A stretch of DNA of 46,474 nucleotides from Mariprofundus sp. EBB-1 (GCF_003665155.1 NZ_RCFQ01000024.1:1-46474), one strand, 5' to 3'. Positions 26,654 through 35,186 are shown, counted from the first letter of the stretch. Made by a program: numbers and translations. The notes: generated by a model from the letters alone, not told the origin.

Positions 26654-26660
26654 ATTTAAC
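26654..26660 (-). other. Cassette boundary core site GTTAAAT
   Basis: This matches the GTTRRRY recombination core and is identical to the right core of attC-like site 2. It lies just upstream of the deoxyribosyltransferase-like gene. The sequence before it does not fold as an attC in my reading, so it may be the remains of an attI or of another attC. Confidence 0.45.
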
Positions 26661-26784
26661 ACTCCCCATTGCTGAACAAAACGATATTAGGCTTCGGTTT
26701 CTGAGGCGTCAAACGTAGTGCTTGTTTAGCAGAAGATATTTTGGGTGGATTAACTGGATATGTGGTGCCGGGCTTAGGCGGTTT

Positions 26785-27048
26785 GCAGGTATTCGACATT
26801 GCCTTTGGGGCTGTGGATGGGGGATTCGGTGATGCCGATGATCTCGGCACCAGGTAGTTCGGATTCTACCATGGCGGTGACGCGTTCTATGGCCCACTGA
26901 CGCCATTTATCTTCACGCACTACACCACGATCAAGATGTTTAGGGTCGACTTCAAATTGAGGTTTGATCAGCGCCACAGACCAGCCACCTGTTTTGACGA
27001 ACGGCCATGCACACGGCAATACCTTGGTCAGCGAGATGAATGAGGTAT
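26785..27048 (-). pseudogene. tlyA: Diverged 3' fragment of tlyA
   Basis: These 264 bases align without gaps to 29034-29297, the last part of the intact tlyA, with about 35 mismatches by eye. The translated fragment (VLPCAWPFVKTGGWSVAL and onward to SPKGNVEYL) differs from TlyA at about 8 of 77 residues. The N-terminal two-thirds of the gene is missing, so it is not functional. Both ends of the homology are sharp: one falls next to the end of hipA, the other before the cassette region. Its divergence suggests it came from another strain rather than from a recent local duplication. Confidence 0.88.
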
Positions 27049-27117
27049 GGGCTTGCGTCTTGTTTCGCGCAAGCGGGATGGTGAGGCCTTAGTTTTCCAA
27101 GCCGATTCACGCTCGAT

Positions 27118-28422
27118 TTAGAATGGGCTCAAGCGAAGCGTTTGCTGAATTTGGTTTTGAGTTAATTCGGGCACGCCCGCCTCATTCGCAAAGGTTTTCC
27201 ACTGCGAGACAACAGCCTGCACTTCTTGGAGGATTTTTTCGGCTCTTCCTCGTTTCATTGAGGCTACCTTTGCACACGCCTTAAAATCGGCCATCGTAAA
27301 GGCGTCTCTTTTTCCGTTCATGCTCATTTGATGTTTTGCTGTCCAATTGCCTGCCGGATTGTAGCTGTAAGTGATATCAAAGGCTGGTGAGAGGCGCCAT
27401 TGGCCGGATTTATTCATCAGAAAGGCGATGTTTTTGACGTGATCGTCCTGATTGCGGGCCACGATATTAAACACCATTCTACGAAACTGCTCCTCAATCA
27501 CAGGCATGGACAAGTTCAGTTTGCGAATAGTCTGGAGTGCCTGCTCATAACTGTAGGCGCCCGCCATATTGAAATCGAAATGTGCCAGCGCACAAAGCGA
27601 CTGCATGTGTAGCTTCTCTCCATTCTCCAAGCGGTCAAATCTTTTTGTCATAAAGTGAGATCTGTTGTTTTCTTCAAGCAGGCGGCATTCGCTGATATCA
27701 ATGCCGCACTTTTTTGCCATGATGTAGTAGGCGTACTCGATCACGCCATAGCCTTTAGGGTCGTCCAGCTCTTTGTCCTTGTTGCCGTTTACGCCATCAA
27801 ATTTAAGCAACCAGTACTCAAAACCACTATCTGCAGGTAGTTGCCCGGAGCGTACTTCATTGCTTATCGGATTCCAGGCGATGACAGCCTTGGCGCGGGC
27901 ACCGCCTGCTGATGTGCCCACCTGTAGAATATCGGCCAATGCATTCGCCTTGGTATCATCAGAAAATGAGGTTTGCAGGCTGTTTCGATGGGTTAGAATG
28001 TCTGAAGCAAGTGTTACCAAATGCTTTACCTCTATCCGGTGACTGCGTGCGTATCTCGGCCCCAGTGCAGGAGAAAATTCCAATGCGCCCATGCCCCTTG
28101 CACCGGTATAGCAGAGACGTTCAATCGCATTGAACGAAGATGATTCGCGCCCCTGCGTGGCCAACCAGGCATCAATGAGGGCATTGCCAAATTTGTCCGG
28201 CAGCGCATCGGCCAGCAATCCAGGTAGCCCGTGAAATGTCTGTCTAGACAATGCCGGAAATTGATAAATTCGGTTGGATAGAGGCATGACGAGCGGAGAT
28301 ATTTCGATGCCACTGCGGGCAAAGGCAGGGTCATATTCAAAGGAGGCGACCTCATCACCATCATTTAGTGATACTGCACCAATAGTGCGGCCCCAGAGTT
28401 TGACTTCAGCAATGCTACTCAT
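27118..28422 (-). CDS. hipA: HipA-family serine/threonine kinase toxin
   Basis: A 434-residue HipA kinase. The N-terminal subdomain (GRTIGAVSLNDG to LPDKFGNALIDAWL) is followed by the P-loop-like VGTSAGGARAK (about 169-179, with the regulatory Ser). The catalytic loop NQDDHVKN spans about 324-331 and the metal-binding SPAFDI about 345-350. All key residues seem intact. HipA enzymes phosphorylate glutamyl-tRNA synthetase or other targets and halt growth. The start overlaps the hipB stop by ATGA, so the two are coupled. The gene lies between a tlyA fragment and intact tlyA, which points to acquisition as a small island. Confidence 0.93.
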   Translation of the reverse strand: MSSIAEVKLWGRTIGAVSLNDGDEVASFEYDPAFARSGIEISPLVMPLSNRIYQFPALSRQTFHGLPGLLADALPDKFGNALIDAWLATQGRESSSFNAIERLCYTGARGMGALEFSPALGPRYARSHRIEVKHLVTLASDILTHRNSLQTSFSDDTKANALADILQVGTSAGGARAKAVIAWNPISNEVRSGQLPADSGFEYWLLKFDGVNGNKDKELDDPKGYGVIEYAYYIMAKKCGIDISECRLLEENNRSHFMTKRFDRLENGEKLHMQSLCALAHFDFNMAGAYSYEQALQTIRKLNLSMPVIEEQFRRMVFNIVARNQDDHVKNIAFLMNKSGQWRLSPAFDITYSYNPAGNWTAKHQMSMNGKRDAFTMADFKACAKVASMKRGRAEKILQEVQAVVSQWKTFANEAGVPELTQNQIQQTLRLSPF

Positions 28423-28769
28423 GACTCATCACCCCATTGCCAGGTATCGTTCGGTTGATCCGAGTCTTTTTTTGCTGACGCACGGCGGCGAGTTTTCCCT
28501 TTGAGTTTGAGCAGGTCCATTGGTCCTGCTTGAGCCTCCGGGATAGCGATATCCAGACTCGATAGTAGCTCCAGTACTCGAAAAATACGGACCACGCTCA
28601 CCATCTGTGTCGATGCCCCTGCTTCAACGCGCTCAAGGGTGCGTTTACCAACGCCAGCCAGTTCGGCCAGTTTGACCTGAGTCAGGTGCAGCCTGAGACG
28701 GTGGTGAGTAATGCGGGCGCCTACTTCAGCCAGTATCGCTTCATCTGAAAGCTGCTTTGTTATTTTCAT
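28419..28769 (-). CDS. hipB: HipB-like antitoxin and repressor
   Basis: A 116-residue XRE-type protein starting MKITKQLSDEAILAEVGARI, with the helix-turn-helix LTQVKLAELAGVGKRTLERV and a basic C-terminal tail (KGKTRRRASAKK). It should bind HipA and repress the shared promoter. The ATG at 28769 was chosen because AGGTGA lies just upstream and because the first operator-like palindrome ends there; the longer frame would run through the promoter. Length is close to known HipB-like antitoxins. Confidence 0.88.
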   Translation of the reverse strand: MKITKQLSDEAILAEVGARITHHRLRLHLTQVKLAELAGVGKRTLERVEAGASTQMVSVVRIFRVLELLSSLDIAIPEAQAGPMDLLKLKGKTRRRASAKKDSDQPNDTWQWGDES

Positions 28770-28771
28770 AG

Positions 28772-28913
28772 TCGTCACCTTTGACGAATAAGTCGCCATA
28801 TTTATTATATGTCGTAATCTATGACGAGTTATATATTGCGGATGATATATTGTCAATTCGTAACTTACGGCGAAATAAGTTTATTAAACGAACCTAGTCG
28901 CAATATATGGCGA
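28772..28913 (-). promoter_or_regulatory. Four operator-like palindromes upstream of hipB
   Basis: Four 16-base imperfect palindromes of the form TCGY-N8-RCGA occur at 28772-28787, 28812-28827, 28858-28873 and 28898-28913. Start-to-start distances are 40, 46 and 40 bases. The first covers the hipB ribosome-binding site, and the second and third flank the promoter. The layout parallels the four operators of E. coli hipBA, though the half-site differs. HipB is the expected ligand (inference). Confidence 0.8.
28828..28856 (-). promoter_or_regulatory. hipBA promoter
   Basis: On the minus strand, TTGACA (28856-28851), a 17-base spacer and TATAAC (28833-28828) form a near-perfect sigma-70 promoter. 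It fits exactly between the second and third operator palindromes, so bound repressor would block RNA polymerase. Confidence 0.85.
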
Positions 28914-29010
28914 GTTGTTGGAATATGCTGCATTATAAGCTATGGGGTCTATTTAGGGTGATGGGCTGAAGCTCTGAGTGAATCAACGCTTCCTAGGGTT
29001 GACTATGAGC

Positions 29011-29763
29011 TCAGCCGGTTTTGTTTAGGCCCAGCAGATATTCCACATTGCCTTTGGGGCCGTGGATGGGGGATTCGGTGATGCCGATGATTTCTGCACC
29101 AGCCAGTTCGGATTCGACCATGGCGGTGACGCGGTCGATGGCCCACTGACGCCATTCATCTTCACGGACTACACCTTTGACCAGATGTTTGGGGTCAACT
29201 TCAAACTGGGGTTTGATCAGTGCCACGCACCAGCCACCAGCTTTCACAAATGGCCATGCGCATGGCAGTACCTTGGTCAGGGAGATAAATGAGGTATCAA
29301 TCACCAGTGCATCAACAGGTTCCGGGATAAGGGTGGCAGTCAGTTTTCGTACATGTGTCTTTTCCAGATTAATCACACGTTCATCGTTCTGAAGTTTGTA
29401 GTGTAGCTGACTATGTCCGACATCAACGGCATATACTTTTTCTGCCCCATTCTGAAGGAGTACATCGGTAAAACCACCGGTGGAGGCGCCGACATCCAGA
29501 CCGACAATGCCTTCGGCGCTAAAGGGGAATACCTCGATGGCTTTCTCAAGTTTCAGACCGCCGCGTGAGACATAACGAAGCACTTCGCGCACCTCGATTT
29601 CAGCATTTTCAGCGATTAAATTACCGGCTTTATCTGATTTCTGACCTGCAACATACACAAGACCAGCCATAATCAGGCGCTGGGCACGATCTTTGGATTC
29701 GGCCAGATCACGTGAAACCAGTAGGTGATCCAATCGCACTTTTTTGATTTTAGCTTTTGCCAT
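29011..29763 (-). CDS. tlyA: TlyA-family rRNA 2'-O-methyltransferase
   Basis: A 250-residue protein with an N-terminal S4 RNA-binding domain (RLDHLLVSRDLAESKDRAQR) and an FtsJ-like methyltransferase domain. The SAM site is VGLDVGASTGGFTDVLLQNG; the later motif VDALVIDTSFISLTKVLP is intact. Homologues methylate ribose in rRNA; some were first described as haemolysins. The ATG at 29763 is chosen because the longer frame overlaps dxs and the S4 domain starts here. It is the last gene of the xseB-ispA-dxs-tlyA unit, 10 bases after dxs. A diverged copy of its 3' end lies about 2 kb downstream, beyond hipBA. Confidence 0.94.
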   Translation of the reverse strand: MAKAKIKKVRLDHLLVSRDLAESKDRAQRLIMAGLVYVAGQKSDKAGNLIAENAEIEVREVLRYVSRGGLKLEKAIEVFPFSAEGIVGLDVGASTGGFTDVLLQNGAEKVYAVDVGHSQLHYKLQNDERVINLEKTHVRKLTATLIPEPVDALVIDTSFISLTKVLPCAWPFVKAGGWCVALIKPQFEVDPKHLVKGVVREDEWRQWAIDRVTAMVESELAGAEIIGITESPIHGPKGNVEYLLGLNKTG

Positions 29764-29773
29764 AAAGAACGAA

Positions 29774-31630
29774 TTAATTGCTACGCAGTTGCTTGAGAAT
29801 ACCTGCGGTATCGAGCTCCAGATCACGTAGAATTTCAGCCTGCGTTCCATGTGTAGGAAAGCTGTCTGGCATGGCGATGTGGATGAATTGACCACTCCAG
29901 CCGGATGAGAGGGCAAGGGCTGCAATTTGCTCACCAATGCCGCCCTGACGAATACCTTCTTCGATGACAACCAGTGGTTTACCTGACTGTAAATGGGCTA
30001 GAATTGTGGATTCATCAAGTGGTTTAATAAAACGAAGATTGAGCAGGGTAAAGGCGCGATCATCTTCATCATGCAGGATTTGCACCGCTTGTCGGGCATC
30101 TTCAACACGGCTACCAACAGCCAGGATCAAACCGTCGGATCCTTCTTCTAAGAGTTCAGCCTTGCCGATGCTTAAGGCTTCAGGTTCAGTGATTTTAACA
30201 CCATAACCATTGCCACGTGGATAGCGAATGGCGACAGGGCCATCAATAGTTAAGGCAGTCGACAGCATGTGTTTAAGTTCCATTTCGTCTTTGGGAGCCA
30301 TGATGGTCATATTCGGTAGGCTGCGCAGAAATGCGATATCAAACATACCGGTATGGGTGGCGCCATCAGCACCGACAATACCAGCGCGATCCATGCAGAA
30401 GGTGACGGGGAGATTCTGAATGCAGATATCGTGGATAATCTGATCAAACGCGCGCTGTAAAAAGGTGGAGTAGATGGCGACGAAAGGACGTTTTCCAGCC
30501 ACGCACAAACCACCGGCAAAGGTTACCGCATGTTGTTCGGCGATACCGACATCAAAGCAACGTTCCGGATGCCGTCTGGCAAAACGTGTCAGGCCTGTGC
30601 CGCCCGGCATGGCGGCGGTGATGGCAACAATGCGGTCATCGGTGTCAGCTAAGTCAGCCAGCGTTTCAGCAAACACTTCGGTATAACTTGGTGGTGTGCC
30701 GGTGCTTTTGTTGGGTTTGCCCGTTTGGATATTGTAAGGGCCAAGGCCATGCCATGTTTCCGGATCTTCTTCGGCGGGAGAAAACCCCAAGCCTTTTTTA
30801 GTGATCGTATGAAGCAGGATCGGGCCATCAAGGTCTTTGCAATTTGTTAGTGTTGGTAAAAGGTGATTGAAATCGTGGCCATCAATCGGGCCGATATATC
30901 TGAAGCCCATCTCTTCAAACAGGGTGCCGGGCGTAATCATGCCTTTGACATGTTCTTCAACCCGCTTGGCTGCATCGAGTGCACCTGGCAGTTTATCGAG
31001 AATACGTTTGGCTGTGTCTTTTGCCTGGGTATAGGGTTTGCCGGTAATAATGCGCGCCAGATAAGAGGACATCGCACCGACATTCGGGGCAATCGACATT
31101 TCGTTGTCGTTGAGGATGACCAGCAGACGGTTGTTGCGCGCGCCAGCATGGTTGAGTGCCTCAAAAGCCATGCCGCCTGTTAACGCACCATCACCAATGA
31201 CGGCAATGACGTGATTGTTTTCATGGTTGAGGTCGCGCCCGGCGGCCATGCCATATGCAGCAGAAATCGAAGTGGATGCGTGGCCTGCACCAAAGGGATC
31301 ATGTTCGGATTCGGAACGTTTGGTGAAACCACAAAGACCACCATATTGACGAATCGTTGGCATACCGGAGAGACGGCCGGTGAGAATTTTGTGTGGATAT
31401 GCCTGATGGCCTACGTCCCAGACGATTTTGTCTTGTGGTGAATTGAAGATGTAGTGCAGGGCAATGCTCAGCTCAACCACGCCTAGACCTGCGCCCAGAT
31501 GGCCGCCAATAGGTGCCAGGGTTTCAATCAGATACTGCCGCATCTCTTTGGCAAGCTTTGGTAGTTGATCTTCATACATCGCTTTGAGATCAGCTGTATT
31601 ATGAATTTTTTCCAGCATTGGGAATGTCAC
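29774..31630 (-). CDS. dxs: 1-deoxy-D-xylulose-5-phosphate synthase
   Basis: A 618-residue thiamine-diphosphate enzyme that makes DXP from pyruvate and glyceraldehyde 3-phosphate, the entry to the MEP isoprenoid route. Signatures include GGHLGAGLGVVELSIALHY, WDVGHQAYPHKILTGR, the ThDP motif VIGDGALTGGMAFEALNHAG, and DVGIAEQHAVTFAGGL. Length fits the family. The GTG at 31630 overlaps the ispA stop and has GGAG eight bases upstream; an ATG at 31618 is possible. Confidence 0.96.
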   Translation of the reverse strand: MTFPMLEKIHNTADLKAMYEDQLPKLAKEMRQYLIETLAPIGGHLGAGLGVVELSIALHYIFNSPQDKIVWDVGHQAYPHKILTGRLSGMPTIRQYGGLCGFTKRSESEHDPFGAGHASTSISAAYGMAAGRDLNHENNHVIAVIGDGALTGGMAFEALNHAGARNNRLLVILNDNEMSIAPNVGAMSSYLARIITGKPYTQAKDTAKRILDKLPGALDAAKRVEEHVKGMITPGTLFEEMGFRYIGPIDGHDFNHLLPTLTNCKDLDGPILLHTITKKGLGFSPAEEDPETWHGLGPYNIQTGKPNKSTGTPPSYTEVFAETLADLADTDDRIVAITAAMPGGTGLTRFARRHPERCFDVGIAEQHAVTFAGGLCVAGKRPFVAIYSTFLQRAFDQIIHDICIQNLPVTFCMDRAGIVGADGATHTGMFDIAFLRSLPNMTIMAPKDEMELKHMLSTALTIDGPVAIRYPRGNGYGVKITEPEALSIGKAELLEEGSDGLILAVGSRVEDARQAVQILHDEDDRAFTLLNLRFIKPLDESTILAHLQSGKPLVVIEEGIRQGGIGEQIAALALSSGWSGQFIHIAMPDSFPTHGTQAEILRDLELDTAGILKQLRSN

Positions 31631-32577
31631 TGACCACGCTCCAGAATGTAATGCACCAGCGCCTGCAGGTGATCGGACTTGTTATTGTTTGCTGCTGTTG
31701 AGTCTGTTGATGTTTTTGCATCTGTTCTGTCCAAGGGTTCGCAGGCTGCGATGGCCAGTTCGTGCATTTCATTGGCCAGTTCACGGGCACGTTGCAAACC
31801 CAGTACAGATACATACGTTGCTTTGTTCTGAGCCTCATCCTTACCTGCGCTTTTACCTAATGCAACCGAACTGGCTGTAGTGTCGAGAATATCGTCGGCA
31901 ATCTGGAACAGCAGGCCAACGGATTTACCATAGCGTGAACATGCTTGAAATTGTTTTTCACTGGCGTTGGCTAACAGTGCACCGGCTTCACAACACCAGC
32001 ACAATAGCGCTCCGGTTTTGTGCAGATGAATGCGTTCTACAGTCAGTAGATCCATGCCTTCGCTATCACTTTCGGCCTGCATATCGAGCACCTGTCCCCC
32101 CACCATCCCCTGGCATCCAGATGCAAGGGCCAATGAATGAATAAGCTTGCAGCGTAAGTCACTGTCGATATTTGCGCTGGCTAGCAGTTCAAAAGCCAAC
32201 GCCTGCAAGGCATCTGCGGCAAGAACAGCGGTCGCTTCATCAAACTGCTTGTGACATGTTGGATTGCCGCGTCTGAGGTCATCGTCATCCATGCATGGCA
32301 GATCATCGTGAATCAATGAATAGGTGTGAATGCATTCAATGGCCAGTGCGGCAGGCATGATTGTCTCAACACTAGGCAAGCCTGATTCCCTTCCACCACA
32401 GGTCTGATAACATTCGAGCAGTAGGGCGGGACGAATACGCTTGCCGCCAGCCAGCAGGCTGTAGCGCATGGCAGCAAGCAGAGCAGGGGCGACCACGGAT
32501 GATCGTTCATCAAGCATGGATGCAAGAGCTTGATCCACATCGCTGGCATATGTTGAGAGAAATTGAGGTGCTTGCAT
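31627..32577 (-). CDS. ispA: Farnesyl/geranyl diphosphate synthase
   Basis: A 316-residue trans-prenyltransferase that elongates dimethylallyl diphosphate with isopentenyl diphosphate. Both aspartate-rich motifs are present: DDLPCMDDDDLRRGNPTCHK and QIADDILDTT. The substrate site GGKRIRPALLLE is seen near the N-terminus. A Ser/Thr/Asn-rich insertion (DAKTSTDSTAANNNKS) lies near the end. It sits between xseB and dxs in the classical order and overlaps dxs by four bases. Confidence 0.95.
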   Translation of the reverse strand: MQAPQFLSTYASDVDQALASMLDERSSVVAPALLAAMRYSLLAGGKRIRPALLLECYQTCGGRESGLPSVETIMPAALAIECIHTYSLIHDDLPCMDDDDLRRGNPTCHKQFDEATAVLAADALQALAFELLASANIDSDLRCKLIHSLALASGCQGMVGGQVLDMQAESDSEGMDLLTVERIHLHKTGALLCWCCEAGALLANASEKQFQACSRYGKSVGLLFQIADDILDTTASSVALGKSAGKDEAQNKATYVSVLGLQRARELANEMHELAIAACEPLDRTDAKTSTDSTAANNNKSDHLQALVHYILERGQ

Positions 32578-32578
32578 G

Positions 32579-32791
32579 TTACTGATCTGTATCGCTATCC
32601 AGAATCTGTAAACGCTGTTCGGCCTGATCCAGCAGTGATTCGCAACGGCGGGATAGCTTCACGCCCTGTTCAAATGCAGCCACGCTCTCTTCTAGCGGTA
32701 ATTCACCGGATTCAAGTTTATCAACCAGGGCCGTGAGTCCATCAAGTGCTTGTTCAAAGGAGAGTTCGGTGTCCTTGCTCTTATTACTCAT
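32579..32791 (-). CDS. xseB: Exodeoxyribonuclease VII small subunit
   Basis: A 70-residue protein with the XseB pattern LSFEQALDGLTALVDKLESG followed by PLEESVAAFEQGVKLSRRCE. It pairs with XseA, not present here, to form exonuclease VII. The ATG at 32791 is preferred because AGGAG lies at suitable distance; ATG 32800 would abut the same site. It is the first gene of the xseB-ispA-dxs-tlyA unit. Confidence 0.93.
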   Translation of the reverse strand: MSNKSKDTELSFEQALDGLTALVDKLESGELPLEESVAAFEQGVKLSRRCESLLDQAEQRLQILDSDTDQ

Positions 32792-32889
32792 AACTGGCAT
32801 CTCCTAGCCTCTGGTGTGTTCGAGGGGTGCTGGATTCTAAGCTACGATCTTCCTTGGTCAATGCGAAGCCTTGAAGGTAAACTCGGCGG

Positions 32890-33507
32890 ATGCATATACG
32901 TCACCATGACAGTCAAGATTACCCTGATTCCATTGCAGAACAGGAAGCACTGGTTGCCGATATTTTAGCCGGTAAAGCAGAGTCGAGTCTCATTTTCACA
33001 CAGCATCCACCGGTATATACCATTGGCACCTCCGGTTCCGAACAGGATGTATTGCACCGGACTGTGGGTGGTGAACGCATTGATGTGTATGCCAGCGGTC
33101 GTGGTGGTGAAGTGACCTATCATGGGCCTGGGCAATTGATCTGTTATGTCATTGCAGATCTACGCAGGCATCAGGATTTGCATCAACATGTGCATCGTCT
33201 GGAGCAGATGATGATTAATACGCTGGCTGAATTTGGTGTGCAGGCCGGGCGTGATGAACGTGGTATTGGTGTTTGGGTGGATGGTAAAAAGATTGCTGCC
33301 ATCGGTGTGCGATGTCGCAAATGGATCACATATCACGGCATTGCTCTGAATATTGATCCTGATTTAACACATTTTTCCGGTATTGTGGCATGTGGCATGA
33401 CAGATAGCCCGGTGACTTCCATGCAAGCGCTTGGCATCGAAACTAATCGCCAAGCCGTTGAAGCAGTAATTACGCGTCATAGTTCAATATTTGATAAAGG
33501 ATTATAG
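32890..33507 (+). CDS. lipB: Octanoyl-[ACP]:protein N-octanoyltransferase
   Basis: A 205-residue LipB that transfers octanoate from ACP to the lipoyl domains of dehydrogenase complexes. The signature GRGGEVTYHGPGQLICYVIA is complete. The catalytic Lys (K134, GKKIAAIGV) and Cys (C168, GIVACG) are present. It is divergent from the xseB unit and followed eight bases later by a porin gene. The lipA partner is not in the window. Confidence 0.95.
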   Translation: MHIRHHDSQDYPDSIAEQEALVADILAGKAESSLIFTQHPPVYTIGTSGSEQDVLHRTVGGERIDVYASGRGGEVTYHGPGQLICYVIADLRRHQDLHQHVHRLEQMMINTLAEFGVQAGRDERGIGVWVDGKKIAAIGVRCRKWITYHGIALNIDPDLTHFSGIVACGMTDSPVTSMQALGIETNRQAVEAVITRHSSIFDKGL

Positions 33508-33515
33508 AGAATAAT

Positions 33516-34631
33516 ATGAAAAGCTATATCAAAAGAGTCAGTCTTTTTGCGTTGTGTGGATTATATCTGGGGGCAACACCAGCTACAGCAGAGGATATTT
33601 CTCCTGCTGTGATGGCTGAGCTCAGTTATGTCGCAGAAGCCGTACGTAATAATGGCGGTGGCGGTTTGCGTAAGGGCATGCGCTATGAAGCGGCTGGAAC
33701 GCTGACCACTACGGTTGATACGGAAAAACTGGGTTGGTGGCCGGGTGGCACAGCCTATGTGGAGTTTATTGTGAATCACGGCAGTGACCCCAGTGCGGCA
33801 TTGGTTGGTGATTTTCAGACGCTAAGCAATATTGCCGATGGTAATCGTACGCGCCTGCAGCAGCTATGGTTTGAGCAGAGTATGATGGATGGGGTGCTGT
33901 CCCTGTTGCTTGGCACCCATGACCTGAACTCCGAATTTGATGTCACAGAATATGGTGGGTTGTTTACCAACTCATCGTTTGGTATCGGGCCTGATATCAG
34001 CGGCAATGTAGCGACCTCTCTTTGGCCGGAGGCCGGTCTGGCGGCACGCATCGCGTTGCAGGTCGGAGAGCATGTGTCGTTGCACGTGGCCGGCTACGAT
34101 GGTGACCCTGCCACACGCGGGCTGAAGGCATCTGAAGGTTATCTTTATATTGCTGAAGCAGCATACGTTGATGAAAATGCAGCCTATAAGGTGGGTGCAT
34201 GGCGTCATAGCAAGGCACCAAGACAGGGTGGTGGACTCGGTTTGAGTGGCGCCTATCTGGTGGTGGATCAGCCGCTTTGGCAGTGGGATGAACGTGCTTT
34301 GGGCGCTTTTCTGCAACTGGGTTATGCTCAGCGCGGTGCTGAAAACATTAAGAATTATGTAGGAGCAGGCCTGCATGTCAGTGGGTTTATTCCAGGTCGT
34401 GGGGATGATGAAGCAGGGGTGGCTATGGCACGTGCAGATTTTTCAAAGGCCTACTTGCTGGCCAATAGGGGATTTAAAAAAAATGAAACCGTGTTTGAAA
34501 TTACCTATCGTGCCCAGTTGACCGATTGGTTGGCAATTCAGCCGGCCTTCCAATATATCATATCACCATCAGGGGATCCGGCATTGAAGAACGCCAAGGT
34601 TGCTTTGATTCGAGTGGAAGCAGGGCTTTAA
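33516..34631 (+). CDS. OprB-like carbohydrate porin
   Basis: A 371-residue protein with a signal peptide (KRVSLFALCGLYLGATPATA, cleavage probably before ED) and alternating beta strands. The segment GLFTNSSFGIGPDI and the end (ETVFEITYRAQLTDWLAIQP, followed by FQYIISPSGDP) match the OprB family of outer-membrane porins. Substrate cannot be told. It starts eight bases after lipB and may be co-transcribed, although the roles are unrelated. Confidence 0.85.
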   Translation: MKSYIKRVSLFALCGLYLGATPATAEDISPAVMAELSYVAEAVRNNGGGGLRKGMRYEAAGTLTTTVDTEKLGWWPGGTAYVEFIVNHGSDPSAALVGDFQTLSNIADGNRTRLQQLWFEQSMMDGVLSLLLGTHDLNSEFDVTEYGGLFTNSSFGIGPDISGNVATSLWPEAGLAARIALQVGEHVSLHVAGYDGDPATRGLKASEGYLYIAEAAYVDENAAYKVGAWRHSKAPRQGGGLGLSGAYLVVDQPLWQWDERALGAFLQLGYAQRGAENIKNYVGAGLHVSGFIPGRGDDEAGVAMARADFSKAYLLANRGFKKNETVFEITYRAQLTDWLAIQPAFQYIISPSGDPALKNAKVALIRVEAGL

Positions 34632-34638
34632 TTCTGAT

Positions 34639-35073
34639 CTACAGATCCGGGTGCAATAAGGCCGGGTAATTCTGCTTTTTACGCATGGTGTTGATGGTAT
34701 TAAAAATAAGTGGTTTCCGAATGATCGCACACTCTAAGCGGTATTTGCCCGGATAATTCATAATCATTAAACCGAACAGTATGCTCAGTAAACCCTGTCC
34801 CGGGGTGAATAACATAATGATACCTGCCGTGAGTAGCAGTGCACCAAGCGTGTTTTTTATACAGGCGAGTAACAATCGAAGCACAGGGTGGCGTTGTTGA
34901 TGCTCCTGACGCAGGCGCTGGTGTCCTGGTAGGGTGAAATAATCGACTGGAATACGCGCAAGAATCAATGGCATAGATGCAATACTGACGATAAACATAA
35001 TGATTGAAGCAATAGCGATCCACCAGCCATAAGCGTGAAAAAAGATGATAATTTGATCCCATAGTTCAATCAT
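34639..35073 (-). CDS. PGPGW-like inner-membrane protein
   Basis: A 144-residue membrane protein with an N-terminal helix (GWWIAIASIIMFIVSIASMP) and a second hydrophobic region ending in LFTPGQGLLSILFGLMIM. The latter resembles the PGPGW motif of a small uncharacterised transmembrane family, with Gln in place of the second Pro. A basic C-terminus (NTMRKKQNYPALL) follows. Function is unknown. It converges on the porin gene, with seven bases between them. Confidence 0.75.
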   Translation of the reverse strand: MIELWDQIIIFFHAYGWWIAIASIIMFIVSIASMPLILARIPVDYFTLPGHQRLRQEHQQRHPVLRLLLACIKNTLGALLLTAGIIMLFTPGQGLLSILFGLMIMNYPGKYRLECAIIRKPLIFNTINTMRKKQNYPALLHPDL

Positions 35074-35109
35074 TGTTGTATATCCTGATCATATTCATGA
35101 GGGCTCACT

Positions 35110-35186
35110 ATGGTCATAGTTTATAGCCCGGCAAGTATGACCATGGTGGAAAGTTTTTCCTTGTTGGTGGAAAACATTTCCTTCCT
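35110..35186. promoter_or_regulatory. Inverted repeat and two direct palindromic repeats before fliK
   Basis: A perfect 9-base inverted repeat (ATGGTCATA at 35110-35118, TATGACCAT at 35136-35144) is followed by two 21-base direct repeats at 35145-35165 and 35166-35186. Each begins GGTGGAAA and holds the palindrome GGAAA-N3-TTTCC. A 21-base period is two helical turns, so paired regulator binding is plausible. It lies between the divergent PGPGW-like and fliK genes. Confidence 0.5.

Noticed and set aside
26656-26850. A minus-strand 64-codon ORF overlapping the tlyA fragment
   Set aside because: It is in another frame from tlyA, has no ribosome-binding site and no recognisable motif; its end falls by chance at the cassette boundary.
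27049-27117. A third attC-like site after hipA (inverted repeat GCTTGCG/CGCAAGC)
   Set aside because: No TAAC opening or GTTRRRY end in either orientation, and hipBA has its own promoter; more likely a simple hairpin.
28770-28856. N-terminal extension of HipB in the long frame
   Set aside because: It would translate through the promoter and operators, and the ATG at 28769 has a good ribosome-binding site.
29764-29970. N-terminal extension of TlyA into dxs
   Set aside because: The S4 domain starts right after ATG 29763 and the extension lies antiparallel to nothing but inside dxs coding sequence in another frame.
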